DNA of 64,000 bases from Mercenaria mercenaria (taxonomy: Eukaryota > Mollusca > Bivalvia > Venerida > Veneridae). Shown here piece by piece: positions 1 through 11,351 of this stretch (the first letter of the stretch is position 1; the number at the start of each line of letters is the position of its first letter). The position numbers and the translations under genes are program-made. The stretch spans positions 15,374,501 through 15,438,500 of the forward strand of contig NC_069367.1 of NCBI RefSeq assembly GCF_021730395.1, written 5' to 3'. Below the pieces are notes generated by a model. That model made no database searches. It was not told the origin of the DNA and was given only the letters and a program-made list of their open reading frames with translations.

Positions 1-1761
1 ACACAACACAAATCTATGCATGTGGTCCAAATTTGAAGCCTGTACCTTCAAAAATGTGAAAGTAGGTCACTAGGTCAATGTCAAGGTCAAAGTTTGTTTC
101 GGTATACAAAACTATGCATGTGGTCCTTAATTTGAAGCCTGTAGCTACAGAAATGTGAAAGTAGGTCACTAGGTCAATCTTAAGGTCAAAGTTCATTTCG
201 GTACATAAAACTATGCAAGTGGTCCAAATTTGAAGGCTGTAGTTTGAGAAATGTAGAAGTAGGTCACTAGGTCAAAATCCAGGTCAAATTTTACTTCGGA
301 ATACAAAACTATGCATGTGGTCAAAATTTGAAGCCTGTACCTTCAAAAATGTGAAAGTAGGTCACTAGGTCAATGTAAAGGTCAAAGTTTGTTTCAGTAA
401 ACAAAACTATGCATGTGGTCCAAGTTTGAAGGCTGTAGCTTGAGAAATGTAAAAGTAGGTCACTAGGTCAAAATCAAGGTCAAATTTTATTTCGGAATAC
501 AAAACTATGCATGTGGTCCAAATTTGAAGCCTGTACCTTAAAAATGTGAAAGTAGGTCACTAGGTCAATGTAAAGGTCAAAGGTCATTTCAGTACACAAA
601 ATTATGCAAGTGGTCCAAATTTGAAGGCTGTAGCTTGAGAAATGTAAAAGTAGGTCACTAGGTCAAAATCAAGGTCAAATTCTATTTCAGAATACAAAAC
701 TATGCAAGTGGTCCAAATTTGAAGCCTGTACCTTCAAAAATGTGAAAGTAGGTCACTAGGTCAATGTCAAGGTCAAAGTTCTTTTCGGTACACAAAACTA
801 TGCATGTAGTCCAAATTTGAAGGCTGTAGCTTGAGAAATGTGAAAGTAGGTCACTAGGTCGAAATCAATGTCAAATTTCATTTTGAAACACGAAACTATG
901 CATATGGTCCAAATTTGATGCCTGTACCTTCAAAAATGTGAAAGTAGGTCACTAGGTCAAAATAAAGGTCAAAGTTTTTTCCAGTGCAAAAAAATTATGC
1001 ATGTGGTCCAAATTTGAAGGCTGTAGCTACAGAAATGTGAAAGTAGGTCACTAGGTCAAAATCAAGGTCAAATCATGTCAAGGTTCATCTTGCCACTCAA
1101 AAATATACATGTGGTCCAAGTTTGAATGTTGTAGTTACTGACAAGAACATTTTAAAAGCTTTTCCCTATATAAGTCTATATGAACCATGTGACCCCCGGG
1201 GCGGGGCCATATTTAACCCTAGGAGGATAATTTGAACAAACTTGGTAGAGAACGACTAGATGATGCTACATTACAAGTATCAAAGCCCTAGGCTTTGTAG
1301 TTTGGACAAGAAGATTTTCAAAGTTTTTCCCTATATAAGTCTATATAAACCATGTGACCCCCAGGGCGGGGCCATATTTGACCCCAGAGAAATAATTTGA
1401 ATCATCTTGGTAGAGGACCACTAGATGATGCTTCATACCAAATATCAAAGCCCTAGGCTCTGTGGTTTTGGACAAGAAGGTTTTCAAAGTTTTTCCCTAT
1501 ATAAATCTATATAAATTATAAAAATAAACAAAGGGCCATAACTCACTCATAAATTGTTGAACCAGTCTGATTTTCAGGGGGACACAACTAGGGTACCAAT
1601 ACATCATTCTGACAAAGTTTAGTCAAAATCCCCCCAGTAGTTTCTGAGGAGATGCGATAACGAGAAATTGTTAACGGACGGACGGACGGACGGAATGACG
1701 GACGGACGGACCACGGACGCAGAGTGATTTTAATAGCCCACCATCTGATGATGGTGGGCTA
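1..1761. mobile_element. Right-hand part of a bivalve TIR-type repeat with tandem 98-bp and ~165-bp units
   Basis: From 1 to about 1100 a unit of roughly 98 bp recurs about eleven times, each carrying ACTATGCATGTGGTCC and AGGTCACTAGGTCAA with drift between copies. From 1139 to 1510 a second unit of about 165 bp recurs (GACAAGAAGATTTTCAAAG and CCCTATATAAGTCTATAT). It is followed by a short unique part, an ACGG-rich tract at 1673-1712 and a 28-bp terminal palindrome at 1734-1761 starting TAGCCCACCATC. This order (gene-poor body, GACGGACGG tract, palindromic end) is familiar from bivalve genomes. The left end lies outside the window. I see no transposase. Open frames here are repeat artefacts. 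Confidence 0.75.
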
Positions 1762-3074
1762 AAAATATCACAGGAAAGCTTCAATAACAGAAGATCATAT
1801 TAAAGGAGGAGTGTATTTGGACATAATTATTTAATATGTATACATTGATATGTTATTTTCTCTCACTGTCACGTTATGATTGCAAGGTGTTTGCTGAACC
1901 GGGAAACACTTACCAGAAAAAGTATCTTTGGTTGGAAATTTGCTATATGACCTCTAATTGATTAGGTGTGATGGTAAAACCATTGCAAACAACAACAACA
2001 ATCCCAAGAGTGTTATAGAATGCTTCATGCAGTTTAATTTGCTAAATAGTTCAGGGTGTGAATATTTTTTATTATATTTAGAAAATGTAGAAACCTTTAT
2101 ATTTCAAGAATAGTGTTTAAGATTTCTCAACGGAATGAACAAAACTGCTAACAGAGTTTAGGACTACAAAACGATAGACCATTAAAGAGAATAAATGCCT
2201 TACCTATCAATTTCTGAGCAAAGCTTACAGATACAGTTAGGTACCTGTATCCAAAAGTTTTTATTGCGTTTTATGCAGTAGCCCTTGCTTAAGAAATTTC
2301 ACTGAATTTCAGTGTTAAAAGTAACGTAATAAATTTCTATGCACAGAGACGGGGAGAAATGCCCTTTTTATTTTTCAAAATCTGTAAACAATTTTCCTCG
2401 TAGTAGGGAATCGTAGAATTCATAGGTATAGGGGGCTACATCAGCTAAAAATATTGTTAAAAATTAATGGATACTCTATTTGGTTTAGTTTTAACGGTTT
2501 AAAAATACAAAATAACTTTACAAAACTATTGACTTTTTTATAAGATTATATACATCTTTGAAGAACGTAGCGAATAAGATTATAATGCGTCATTTGTAAC
2601 CTTAATAGTTAAACTTATAACTTTAAAATAGCCCCGCCTGTCAATTCTAAAATCTGCCTTATTGGGGTAGTTGTAATAATGTCTTTAAAACTGTAAAGGA
2701 ATAGGCCGTTGAACTCAAAACTACGGGTTGGTTATAACTCTCCGGAATCGAAGATGGAATATATACAAAGATTTTTGTAATGCGTAATTCATTGTTTATT
2801 TTTCCTTTTAAGTAGTATTACATATCTTTACTGAATCATCCGACAACATTTTCAGGATCATTGTGAACGACGCACCACAGACATACCACACAAGGACCTG
2901 AAATTACACTAGTAAATTGATAACATTTTCTTAATAAACCTATATCCCTATAAGTTAAGAACGATATTTCATGATGTCTGTAACTACTTTAACTAAATGA
3001 TGACCTTGTATAAAACCGGACTGTGAACTACAAAACTTTTAAGATATAATTGTTAACAAATTTTCACATTAGAT
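1762..3074. other. Intergenic stretch, nothing recognised
   Basis: AT-rich unique-looking sequence with no coding-like exon, palindrome or repeat that I could support. It lies downstream of the minus-strand gene whose poly(A) signal is at 3075-3080. Confidence 0.4.
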
Positions 3075-3080
3075 TTTATT
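3075..3080 (-). terminator. Poly(A) signal AATAAA of the 3.1-5.1 kb gene
   Basis: On the minus strand AATAAA lies about 60 bases after the predicted stop at 3142-3144, a normal spacing for a short 3' UTR. It supports the choice of the terminal exon. Confidence 0.5.
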
Positions 3081-3141
3081 TTGAAAAATGTACAGGATAT
3101 CACAATTTTCAGCTCGGTATAGTGTTCATCCCAGTATATCA

Positions 3142-5110
3142 TCACCGCAATGCAGATATTCCTGTAAACCAAATTCTATTTGGCAGAAAATGCACAGCTG
3201 TCCTGCAAATCGGAGAATTTTAATTCAAATATATCGTTAACTGTTTCCTTTTTAATTTTTTCCTTTAAAATTCAGTATAGCTGTGAGAAGAGGCCCATAT
3301 TTGCCAGTTCTAAATTCTTTCATAATTTAAAAAATGTAAATTGAAATTTGAAGTCTACAATTGCTTTTGTTTACGCCCTCCCAAATCTATTCTAAAGACC
3401 AAAATATCCATTTACGTTTAATTTTAGGAGTGTAAGGATTATGCTTGTGCTTTATGCAAATTTTGTAGATGCTGATTCAAGAAATAGACATGTGTGAATG
3501 CTATTTTCTAGCATGAACTGTGTAAAAGCTCAATGTTAATATGAATTCGAAAACAAAAAACGTTTATTTTCTATCAGACCTATTCCAGTTGTGCATTTGT
3601 TTACATTTTACCACGGAATGCGCACACATAAATGTGGTGTAGTACCAGCACGCGTTATCTCCCTATTATGTTAAAACAATGCTTGAAAACGGCAATAAGA
3701 GCATTTTTACGCTAGAAAACATATTCGCAGAATGTCGAGAAATATCAAGCACAACTATATTTTTACAGAGATTTTCAGTAATATACGAACTTTTGATCTG
3801 TAAAGGTAAAATCAAAAGTGCTTTTGAAGTTTAAAAAACAACGTACCGATTTATTATTAAGCTTTCACATATGTGTACCTTTATGTCCAACACCACAGGC
3901 CGTTTAAATAAAAAAAGTGTTATTTGAAGGACTTTCTAGTTAGTCTCGGTTATACTCCTAAAAAAGAAGAACTCGACTCGAATAATTAAATGTTAGTACT
4001 TACTTGCATTTACTTCATCTGAAACAGCCGCAAAAGTAAAATCTATTGTAAGTAAAGTAATGATTTATTATTATTTTGCGGTCACTAAATCATTTTATTT
4101 CATTCAATTTACAATCAATTAATATATCGCTTAGCATAAAATTCTAGTTTATATTTGTTTTGTTTTGGGTTTAACGCCGTTTTCCAACAGTATTTCAGTT
4201 ATGTAACGGCGGGCAGTTAACCTAACCAGTGTTCTTGGATTCTGTTCCAGTACAAACCTGTTCTCCACAAGTAACTGCCAGCTTCCCGACATGAATCAGA
4301 GATTCTTTCAGACACAATGTCTTCTATCAAATCGTCACGGAGAACATACGCTCCGCCCGGGCGGGCTGAAATTCTACTTTGACATTTATTCTTTATTTTA
4401 TTGCATTATCAAATTAAAATACTACTTTATTATCACATATTATATAATTATCGCAAATATAACGGTATCAATTAAGTAGCTAGATCTATTAAACGGAGAT
4501 ATTTTTAGGTCTGTACATTCATCTTAATAAACAAACTGAGACCTATTTATGTAAGTATCAAAATGGTAAATGTAGTAAACCGATTTTGCTAAACATTCAA
4601 TTGAGATTGATACACATGTGATATCTCTTGCATGGTAATTTTGTGATAAAAGTAAGTGTTTATATATATAAACTTACTTCCGGCCTTGACATCATCTGCA
4701 AAATAAAACCACATTTTGCATGTTACAAAATGAAACTAGAAAATGCTTTTCTTAGAAAGCGCATGTCTCTACAAACTATTTCATTGTTGAAATATATAGG
4801 GTATCTATTACTATCAATATTCCCTTAATGATGATATAATCTTACAGTAACTTTATTTTTCATCTTCAAGCGATATATTCAAAACATCAGGGCAAGCCAT
4901 TTTGATCAGTTTATATTTTACAAAATACACTTGTCCTCAATCTTTACCTCTCTTCTGGATCTGCTTCATAGGTATGAGTTCTCGCAATACAGTGTTGTAG
5001 TCTTTACAAAAGTCAGCGATTTTCGTTCCTGCTACAAGTTTCACTTCTGTATAACTAAGAGGATTTGGATCATCCTTGGCTTGGTACTCCACCGTTATAT
5101 TTGTAACTCC
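3142..5110 (-). CDS. 3' part of a small unknown protein gene with two microexons
   Basis: I do not recognise this gene with certainty. The best exon is 4948-5110 (54 codons plus one base): acceptor TTTATTAG, donor GTAAAG. Its protein begins GVTNITVEYQAKDD and includes LVAGTKIADFCKDY. Three more exons keep phase 1 throughout: 4678-4695 (18 bp, D-D-V-K-A-G), 4004-4018 (15 bp, N-E-V-N-A) and a terminal exon 3142-3161 ending R-I-S-A-L-R-stop. The two microexons have strong CAG acceptors and GTAAGT donors. The pattern NITVEY...TEVKLVAGTKI faintly recalls the DUF4430/cobalamin-carrier C-terminal domain, but no later part of that fold is present. The start is unresolved: an upstream exon must end in phase 0. 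A minus-strand TATA-like site at 5585-5592 and a GTAAGTAAG donor just below 5551 may mark a short leader exon. Exon 4948-5110 is likely real; the gene identity is open. Confidence 0.55.
4155..4365 (-). mobile_element. Truncated SINE-like repeat inside the minus-strand gene
   Basis: Shares GTTTTGGGTTTAACGCCGTT, AACGGCGGGCAGTTAACC and TCAAATCGTCACGGAGAACA with the fuller copy at 20286-20575. The part that would hold the tRNA-like head is missing. It sits between the 15-bp and 18-bp exons of the gene above, so it is an intronic insertion. Confidence 0.65.
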
Positions 5111-6442
5111 CTAATAAAAAAAAGAATTTATCTGCTCAGTATTATATGTGATATCACCATCAGTATATAAATTTTAGGGGAAAATATCAGCTGTTGAATA
5201 AAAGACTTTTGCTTTTAGATTTGATAAAAGTGAACACTTTCGAACCTTAAACACGTTCTCTACGTATACAGTTTCTGATGATCAGATAGAAATGGTGAAT
5301 CAGATAAACTCGCAAGGCTATAAAGATATTTATCATATGTTCATCATAAGTTTATGATCAAAGAAATGAACGAACTGTAGTTATGCTGTCTTGAGATCAA
5401 ACAAAAACAAAAGTCCAACAGGAAAAGCAACATTCAAAGAAAGAAGTTTTCTTTTTATGTCGTGTCTTAATCCATTAGTAATGCTTGTTTCTTGCAAGCA
5501 AGATTTATTTAAATTATCAATTAATGTGACAGTATAAATATCTTACTTACTAGAACCCGATTCGCTACCTAAGTTCTTGTTTGGTATATAAATTTAAAGT
5601 AAACGTATGTGCACATTTCTGTATTGCGATCTTTTTATGTACCACGTTTCATGGAAAAAATACCATGCACTAAAGTTATTGCAGGATCCGACATTCTGAT
5701 GGACTGTCGGACAGACAAGGCTGAAGGAATTGTCGTTAGAATGGTATGTACGATGGTCTTGACTACATGTGGCTACATAGGTGTGGCCTGGTGATCAGTT
5801 AGGGAAAAACGAAAATTTAAGTCTAAGTAGCTGTAAGTTAGGGGGTGAACTGAGACTGAAACGTGTAACACATGCGATATATTTTGGGACAGGCATCACT
5901 TCTGTTACTGAACAATATTTCTTACTATGATTACTAAGTACTATGCTGAGGTCTACATATCGAAGTGCGCAGAATATAACTACTACGCATAACGCAAAGC
6001 CTTACAAATCTCCCGTAGTTATTATTCGGTTATAAAAATAATAGAAACTTTAGGCAGAATCACCGTTCCACATAAATCTGCCTTGATAAGGGAATAAACA
6101 GTATTCCAGAAGACGCATATTCGAGGCTCATCGGGAGATGCCGGATTAGCCGAATTTGCTCAGTATCAGCCGGTATCCTGATAGGATAAATGTTGCAACA
6201 GTGTATACATATACACGTAATTGTGCGTATGTAGTACTTTGAGAGTCTGAAATAGTCTCTTCGTTTTCTGTATAGAACCAATTACATTGATTTTTCTCAT
6301 GCCATTTCATTACCTGAAAACTTATTATATTGATACACAGAAATGCTTTTATCGCACTGTCTTGAAAAATATAAATGAATGCAAGTCAAACTGTATATAT
6401 AGCTCTAAAGACAATGTAAAGTTTTGAAAGAAAGTACACAAT
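5111..6442. other. Intergenic stretch between two minus-strand genes, with coding-like pieces
   Basis: Holds a possible leader exon with TATA box (5551-5592) and two minus-strand open pieces with acceptor-like starts: 5600-5735 and 6060-6183. The second runs from CCTATCAG to a stop and reads IPADTEQIRLIRHLP at its start. Neither can be joined in phase to a neighbour with confidence. Confidence 0.3.
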
Positions 6443-9400
6443 TCAAATAGAGTAGGAACAACACCTAAAACGCACTCTCATGCCTTGTCTATAACGAGAA
6501 TGGCTCTCAGATAGATAGAATTGGACACCATCATAACTTGGACATACTGAAACACCATTAACTACTATAATGAAATTGTTTTTAATAGCACATGCTTTTA
6601 AAAAAGCGCATTCAAGAGTAACAAGTCTGTCCATCTGCAAACGGATTGATTTTCATTTAAAATCCCAGAGAATAATTCCTTGTGCCCAATAAACACTCCT
6701 GTACCTTTGTGTGAAATACGTTACTTAACTGTAATAAATAAAGAAAATAACAGTTTCATTGTGATAGATGTGTGAAAATGCATACAGACAATGGGATTGG
6801 GCACACGGCAAAGCATTTGTACTCGGCCAATTTCGGACAGGAGTTTTACTAATATAGGTTATTCTCAAATGTGGATACTGTACTCGTCTTCCTTGCTTTA
6901 ATTCTATTTGCCGATTTGTAAATTTCAATGTCTTTCTTGGTTCCTTTTGAGGATCTGTCTAGTCAAACAAAGGCCCCAAAATTAAAGATCATCAATAGCA
7001 AGAATAAGATTAGATAAGAAGAAAGTAGTTAACAATACACAGTATGAGCAGTGACGGTGTTTTCTAACTCCCCTTACATGTTACAGCAGCATAGATTCGA
7101 CAGCAAATGGTACATACAAATTATTCCCTCCAAATATTCAAGAACTTTCCAAGAAATTTGCAGGGTTCAAAAACTCGAATTCAAGCACTCTTTTCATGCA
7201 GTATTTCATTGCAAGTATTATATTTCGTACAACAGCGACAGAAGTCGATCAGAGTGCATGCCCGTGAAAAATCTTCATAGACAGTTTCGTACCCAAAGAG
7301 AATCGTTTTCAGGTGAAAAATGCGATAATTTAACTGGTATTAATTCTATTTCCTTATTATTTTTTTTTGAAAGTTTTTTTTTTCGGATTTCTTTGAAATC
7401 AGCTATTTTAAAACATTTCAGCTTCAGACATGTTTATGTGCTGTAACGGATCTCTCTTAAGTAAATGGACGCGACCATCAGAAAATAGAAATAGCGCCAG
7501 ACCAACTTTGCTTAATAGAGGAGTTTAATTTTCCCGTCTCTAATTCCATTGGAGGCAGAGCAAAGCACCGCCCCAAAATCTATGTAGTCTCTTATTCCAT
7601 TGGAGGCAGAGCAAAGCACCGCCCCAAAATCTATGTACGGATTTGTTCAGTAAACCATATAATTACATTGACTGTGGTGAAAACAAAATGGTAATATGTG
7701 GACTTTTGAAGAAATAAATTGCCTTGCTCCTCTGTTTTCAATATGCCTATTGAGGCCCCGAGAACCAATATTTTTGTACAAATAGTTAAGGAAGACCCGA
7801 ATTACATAGGTAAACGCACGAATATTCTGGTGTCTTTGGACTTTATGACATTGTCAGTTTGTACATTCGTAAGAAAATTTTTGTCTTAAGGCACTGACTA
7901 TCCATATTTATTTATAATAACTAAGTCATATTTACCGATCTGTACAGTTCTGGCATGGCATTTGGATACGGAGTCTCTGAAACCATACATATCTTGTTAC
8001 GGATGTCTTTAAAGGCCACGTACCGCTGAAATGAATCATTCAGAATAAAAACATGAATCTACAAAGTACAGGACAAAGAAAAATAACATGAACCCATTAT
8101 AAGCCAATTCTAAGCCAAACTTGAAAATACCATAGCAATTGTAAAACAGTTATAATTATTACAAATGACTATTAAATCTCCGGTCTGTAGTTTGTGCTTT
8201 TGACTGGCCAATAGTTCTGCAAAATATATTAATGGAGGGCAGTCAAATGAATACGAAAATTTAATCCAGATCAGGGTTGTTAATAATTACTTGCAATAGT
8301 AATGCATTAAATTAGCATTACTTGGAAAAAGATGGCATTAAATTAGCATTAGCATTACTCATTTTTATCAAAATAATGCATTAAATTAGCATTACATAGG
8401 GTGCATTAGCATTACCATTACCATTACTTTTTGAGAATCATTGCATGTTATTATCACATACACTGTTTTTCATTAAATCATTTTAGTTTACCTAGGTCTA
8501 GGTCGTCTACATGAATAGTTAAATACGTGTATGACTTCCTTGTATTATATCTGATTTTTTTCTTTTACCATTACTTTATAAAAAAAATAATAAAAAAAAA
8601 TAAAAATACCTAATGTTGGAAGTACAGCATGTATGAACAGTTAAATTGTTAGAGAAAGTCAAGTACCTGTTAAATGGCTCCCTAACAGCCTAATTTAACA
8701 TGACATGTAAAAGCTAGCTGCCTTAAACAGGTCTTAGACATCACTATCAGTGGCATAGTGTTAATTGATAAAAAGGTGTCAAAAGATAATAGATTCTGTT
8801 TGATATTTTGGGTGACAAATCTAATTATGTCACACTTCTATGGCTATTATAAATATGCACCTTGGAGTTGTCCAAGGTTTTAAATGTATTTTTCAAAATC
8901 TTTCAGGTGTACATTGAACAAAAGGCAATTATATCATCAGACAGTTTATTAAAATCAAACAAAAATCTATTAGAAAACTGCTATAACCTGTATAAAAAAC
9001 AGCATACATGTGTATTTTTTTTTCCAGTGATACAAAAAATAATGCCTAAGTAATGCCAAACATTAGCATTAGCATTACTTACTTTGGCATTATATTAGCA
9101 TTATTTTCAATGCTAAAATTGTGGCATTAATCATTACTCGGCATTATTTGAAAAAAATAATGCATTACTAATGCATTATCATTAGCATTAGCATTACTAC
9201 AACCCTGATCCAGATGTCGTCTAATGAAACACTCACTGAATTGACCTTCGGTCATTCAGACCTCAGTCTAGCTTTTGTCTGACTGAAGGAAAAAAACTGA
9301 ATGAAAAAGGTCCAAGAAAATGAGCCATTGACTATTTATTTCTTCCTTAATTACTACTGACCCATGAATTATGAGCAATTGATCGCTTATCCAGTTGAAT

Positions 9401-11110
9401 CCGGATTTATACGGGAAATGAGTCAAAAGTCAATTCTATCATTGTCTTGCTAACTTGTCTGTTGCGTGATGAAATTGAAAAAAATGTAAATTGAGCATAA
9501 GTAAGTGTTTAAAGAATTAGATAAAAATGTTTGATTTTCTTTAAATTCAAGGAAATGCCACCAAACGCATATTTATAATAATTTCAACATTTCGCCTAGT
9601 AAACAAAATACTAAACGGATATGATCTGTAAGTCGTCTATCCATAGATTGTGATACTGACCGGCTTATGATTCAGCACAGATTTGCTGATTTAAGTCTAA
9701 ACTTTGAACTCTATTTCTGATTTCGGGTCTCTGGTAAATGTGTTTGAACTACTGACCGTCAAGCTATTCAATAAATGTGTACTGAATTACGTGTCCATGA
9801 TTTATACAATGCAAAATAAACTGAAATCACAAATATAAGGACATTGTACACATACCTCTTAACGGACAAATTGAGCTATGGTACATTTGATTGTGTTAAT
9901 TTTATCTATCTATCTTAGTTTTGTCTGAGTTAATAAGCAAAGTATGAATGAAATTATACATACCGTGTTGAAATCATGTAGATTCACTGTTGGAATGTAT
10001 CCGTTGTACATGGAAACATCACCAATGATAACCATAACGGTGTTTTCATCTTTGTCATGTATAATGTCTTGTGAAACTTCTTTTCCATCTTGCCCAATAT
10101 GAATAAACCGGTGTGTCTGTTCAAAAATAAAATATTACATAACACCCATTAACAACAATAGCTATAAAAATGAATACAGTTTATCGGTACTTACTAATTC
10201 CTGGTGATCTTTAGCTGTGACTGAAAACGTCTAAAGGGCTAAGAGGTAATTTCGTAATCTAAAATATTTATATGTATAGTATTTTCGAAACACACGCAAA
10301 GCGTTAGCAAAAGATTTTTGAAGAGAATCTCACGCATGCGAACAATCGTGCAAAGATTTATGGATAGAATCTGACACACGCAAACGGTCGTGCAAAGATT
10401 TATGGAGAGAATCTGACACATGCAAACCGTCGTGCAAAGATTTATGGAGAGAATCTGACACATGCAAACCGTCGTGCAAAGATTTATGGAGAGAATCTGA
10501 CACACGCAAACCATCGTGCAAAGATTTATGGAGATAATCTGACACACGCAAACCTTCGTGCAAAGTTTTATGGAGTGAATCTGACACATGCAAACCGTCT
10601 TACAAAGATTTATGGAGAGAATCTGACACTCGCAAACCGTCGTGCTAAGATTTATGAAGAGAATCTGACACACGCAAACCGTCGTGCAAAGATTTATAGA
10701 TAGAATCTGACACACGCAAACCGTAGTGCAAAGATTTATGGAGAGAATCTGACACACACAAGCCGTCGTGCAAAGTTTTATGGAGTGAATCTTACACATG
10801 CAAACCGTCGTGCAAAGATTTATGGAGAGAATCTCACACACGCAAACAGTCGATAAAAGATTTTTTTGTGAAAGTCTGACACATACAAACCGTCGTGCAA
10901 AGATTGATGGAGAGAATCTCACACATGCAAACCATTAAGCAAAAATTTATGAAGAGAATCTGATACTGTAACACGCAAACCGCCCTGAACAAATTTATTA
11001 AGAGAATCCTAGCTGACACATGAATACTACTGTTAATAGTATAATGTACTTACTTCTTGACTCGCAAGACCAGACGCTAGTATTGTCAACACAATGCTGC
11101 AAAATAACAT
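6443..11110 (-). CDS. Secreted BRICHOS-domain protein, 179 aa, five coding exons
   Basis: Coding exons on the minus strand: 11054-11110, 9964-10116, 7936-8025, 6823-6958, 6443-6546. All junctions agree: phase 0 for the first three introns, phase 1 for the last; total 540 bases including TGA. The start ATG opens a signal peptide (MLFCSIVLTILASGLASQ). Residues about 20-165 fit the BRICHOS pattern: beta-strand region, N-L-H-D-F with the conserved Asp near residue 67, K-I-C-M-V with the first Cys at 83, P-N-A-M-P, then I-T-Y-I...P-V and the second conserved Cys at 147 (C-P-S-Y-D-G). BRICHOS domains are chaperone-like segments of secreted or membrane precursors that guard an aggregation-prone C-terminal peptide. 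Here the tail after the fold is Arg-rich (R163, R165, R169, R171, R173) and ends C-C-S-Y-S-I, which recalls annelid BRICHOS antimicrobial precursors. No poly(A) AATAAA is seen near the stop. Function is inference; the exon structure is solid. Confidence 0.85.
7536..7637. repeat. Two-copy 51-bp tandem duplication
   Basis: Units 7536-7586 and 7587-7637 are almost identical (GTCTCTAATTCC versus GTCTCTTATTCC at the start). It lies in the fourth coding intron's neighbourhood of the BRICHOS gene, between exons 7936-8025 and 6823-6958. Confidence 0.9.
8272..9207. mobile_element. hAT-type MITE with perfect 8-bp target duplication
   Basis: The ends read CAGGGTTGT...ACAACCCTG and are flanked by the exact direct repeat ATCCAGAT at 8264-8271 and 9208-9215. 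An 8-bp duplication with CAGGG termini is diagnostic of hAT elements. The first 150 and last 200 bases are packed with GCATTA/TAATGC words in both orientations, typical of sub-terminal transposase-binding clusters. The middle is AT-rich and has no hAT transposase motif, so the element is non-autonomous. It sits in the intron of the BRICHOS gene between 7936-8025 and 9964-10116. Confidence 0.9.
10195..10220 (-). other. Possible 26-nt cassette exon in the BRICHOS gene
   Basis: On the minus strand GACGTTTTCAG precedes and GTAAGTACC follows a 26-nt segment. Including it between exons 11054-11110 and 9964-10116 would create TAA at the junction, so it would be a truncating (poison) exon if used. 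Confidence 0.25.
10300..11012. repeat. 42-bp minisatellite, about 17 copies
   Basis: The unit is GCAAAGATTTATGGAGAG followed by AATCTGACACACGCAAACCGTCGT with point changes between copies. As 42 is divisible by three, minus-strand frames stay open through the array and give a repeating 14-residue frame rich in Cys, Leu and Ile. It lies wholly inside the first coding intron of the BRICHOS gene. Reading on from the signal-peptide exon into the intron meets TAA within seven codons, so the array is not an extension of that exon. Confidence 0.95.
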
Positions 11111-11351
11111 GCTCGACAGTTTCGTCAACGTACACCTAAGATAGAAATATGCATTTTAGTAGATAATATGTAAAATTCTATCTTTGTATAATAAAAATCA
11201 TAATATTTAAATATAAGGTACAATAAGTCATGATTTTTTCCTACCATTAAAACAAAAAAAAAAACTATCCAAATATTTGTGTGCAAGTACTTACAGAATA
11301 AGAAAGGCTTGTGTAAAATGAGTCTCGATGGGTCTATCTTGTGGTTTTATA
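11054..11351 (-). promoter_or_regulatory. TATA-box promoter and leader exons of the BRICHOS gene
   Basis: Minus-strand TATAAAA at 11345-11351 lies about 30 bases before the likely start of a short non-coding exon ending at 11295 with donor GTAAGTACTT. The next exon begins at 11135 after TATCTTAG, carries about 25 bases of 5' UTR and then the ATG at 11108-11110. A focused TATA promoter suits a strongly or tissue-specifically expressed secreted protein. Confidence 0.65.

Noticed and set aside
5609-5794. Plus-strand exon ending in GTATGT
   Set aside because: Three frames on both strands are open here, no start or partner exon in phase, and neighbouring genes run on the minus strand.
7051-7446. 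131-codon plus-strand open frame
   Set aside because: No motif, ends in a T-rich low-complexity run, lies in an intron of the minus-strand BRICHOS gene.
10239-10922. 227-codon minus-strand open frame with 14-residue Cys/Leu repeats
   Set aside because: It is the 42-bp minisatellite read in frame; it lies in an intron and cannot extend the signal-peptide exon because TAA follows the donor within seven codons.
10300-11012. CRISPR-like array
   Set aside because: Units are adjacent with no unique spacers, and the genome is eukaryotic; this is a minisatellite. The same holds for 51840-52438.
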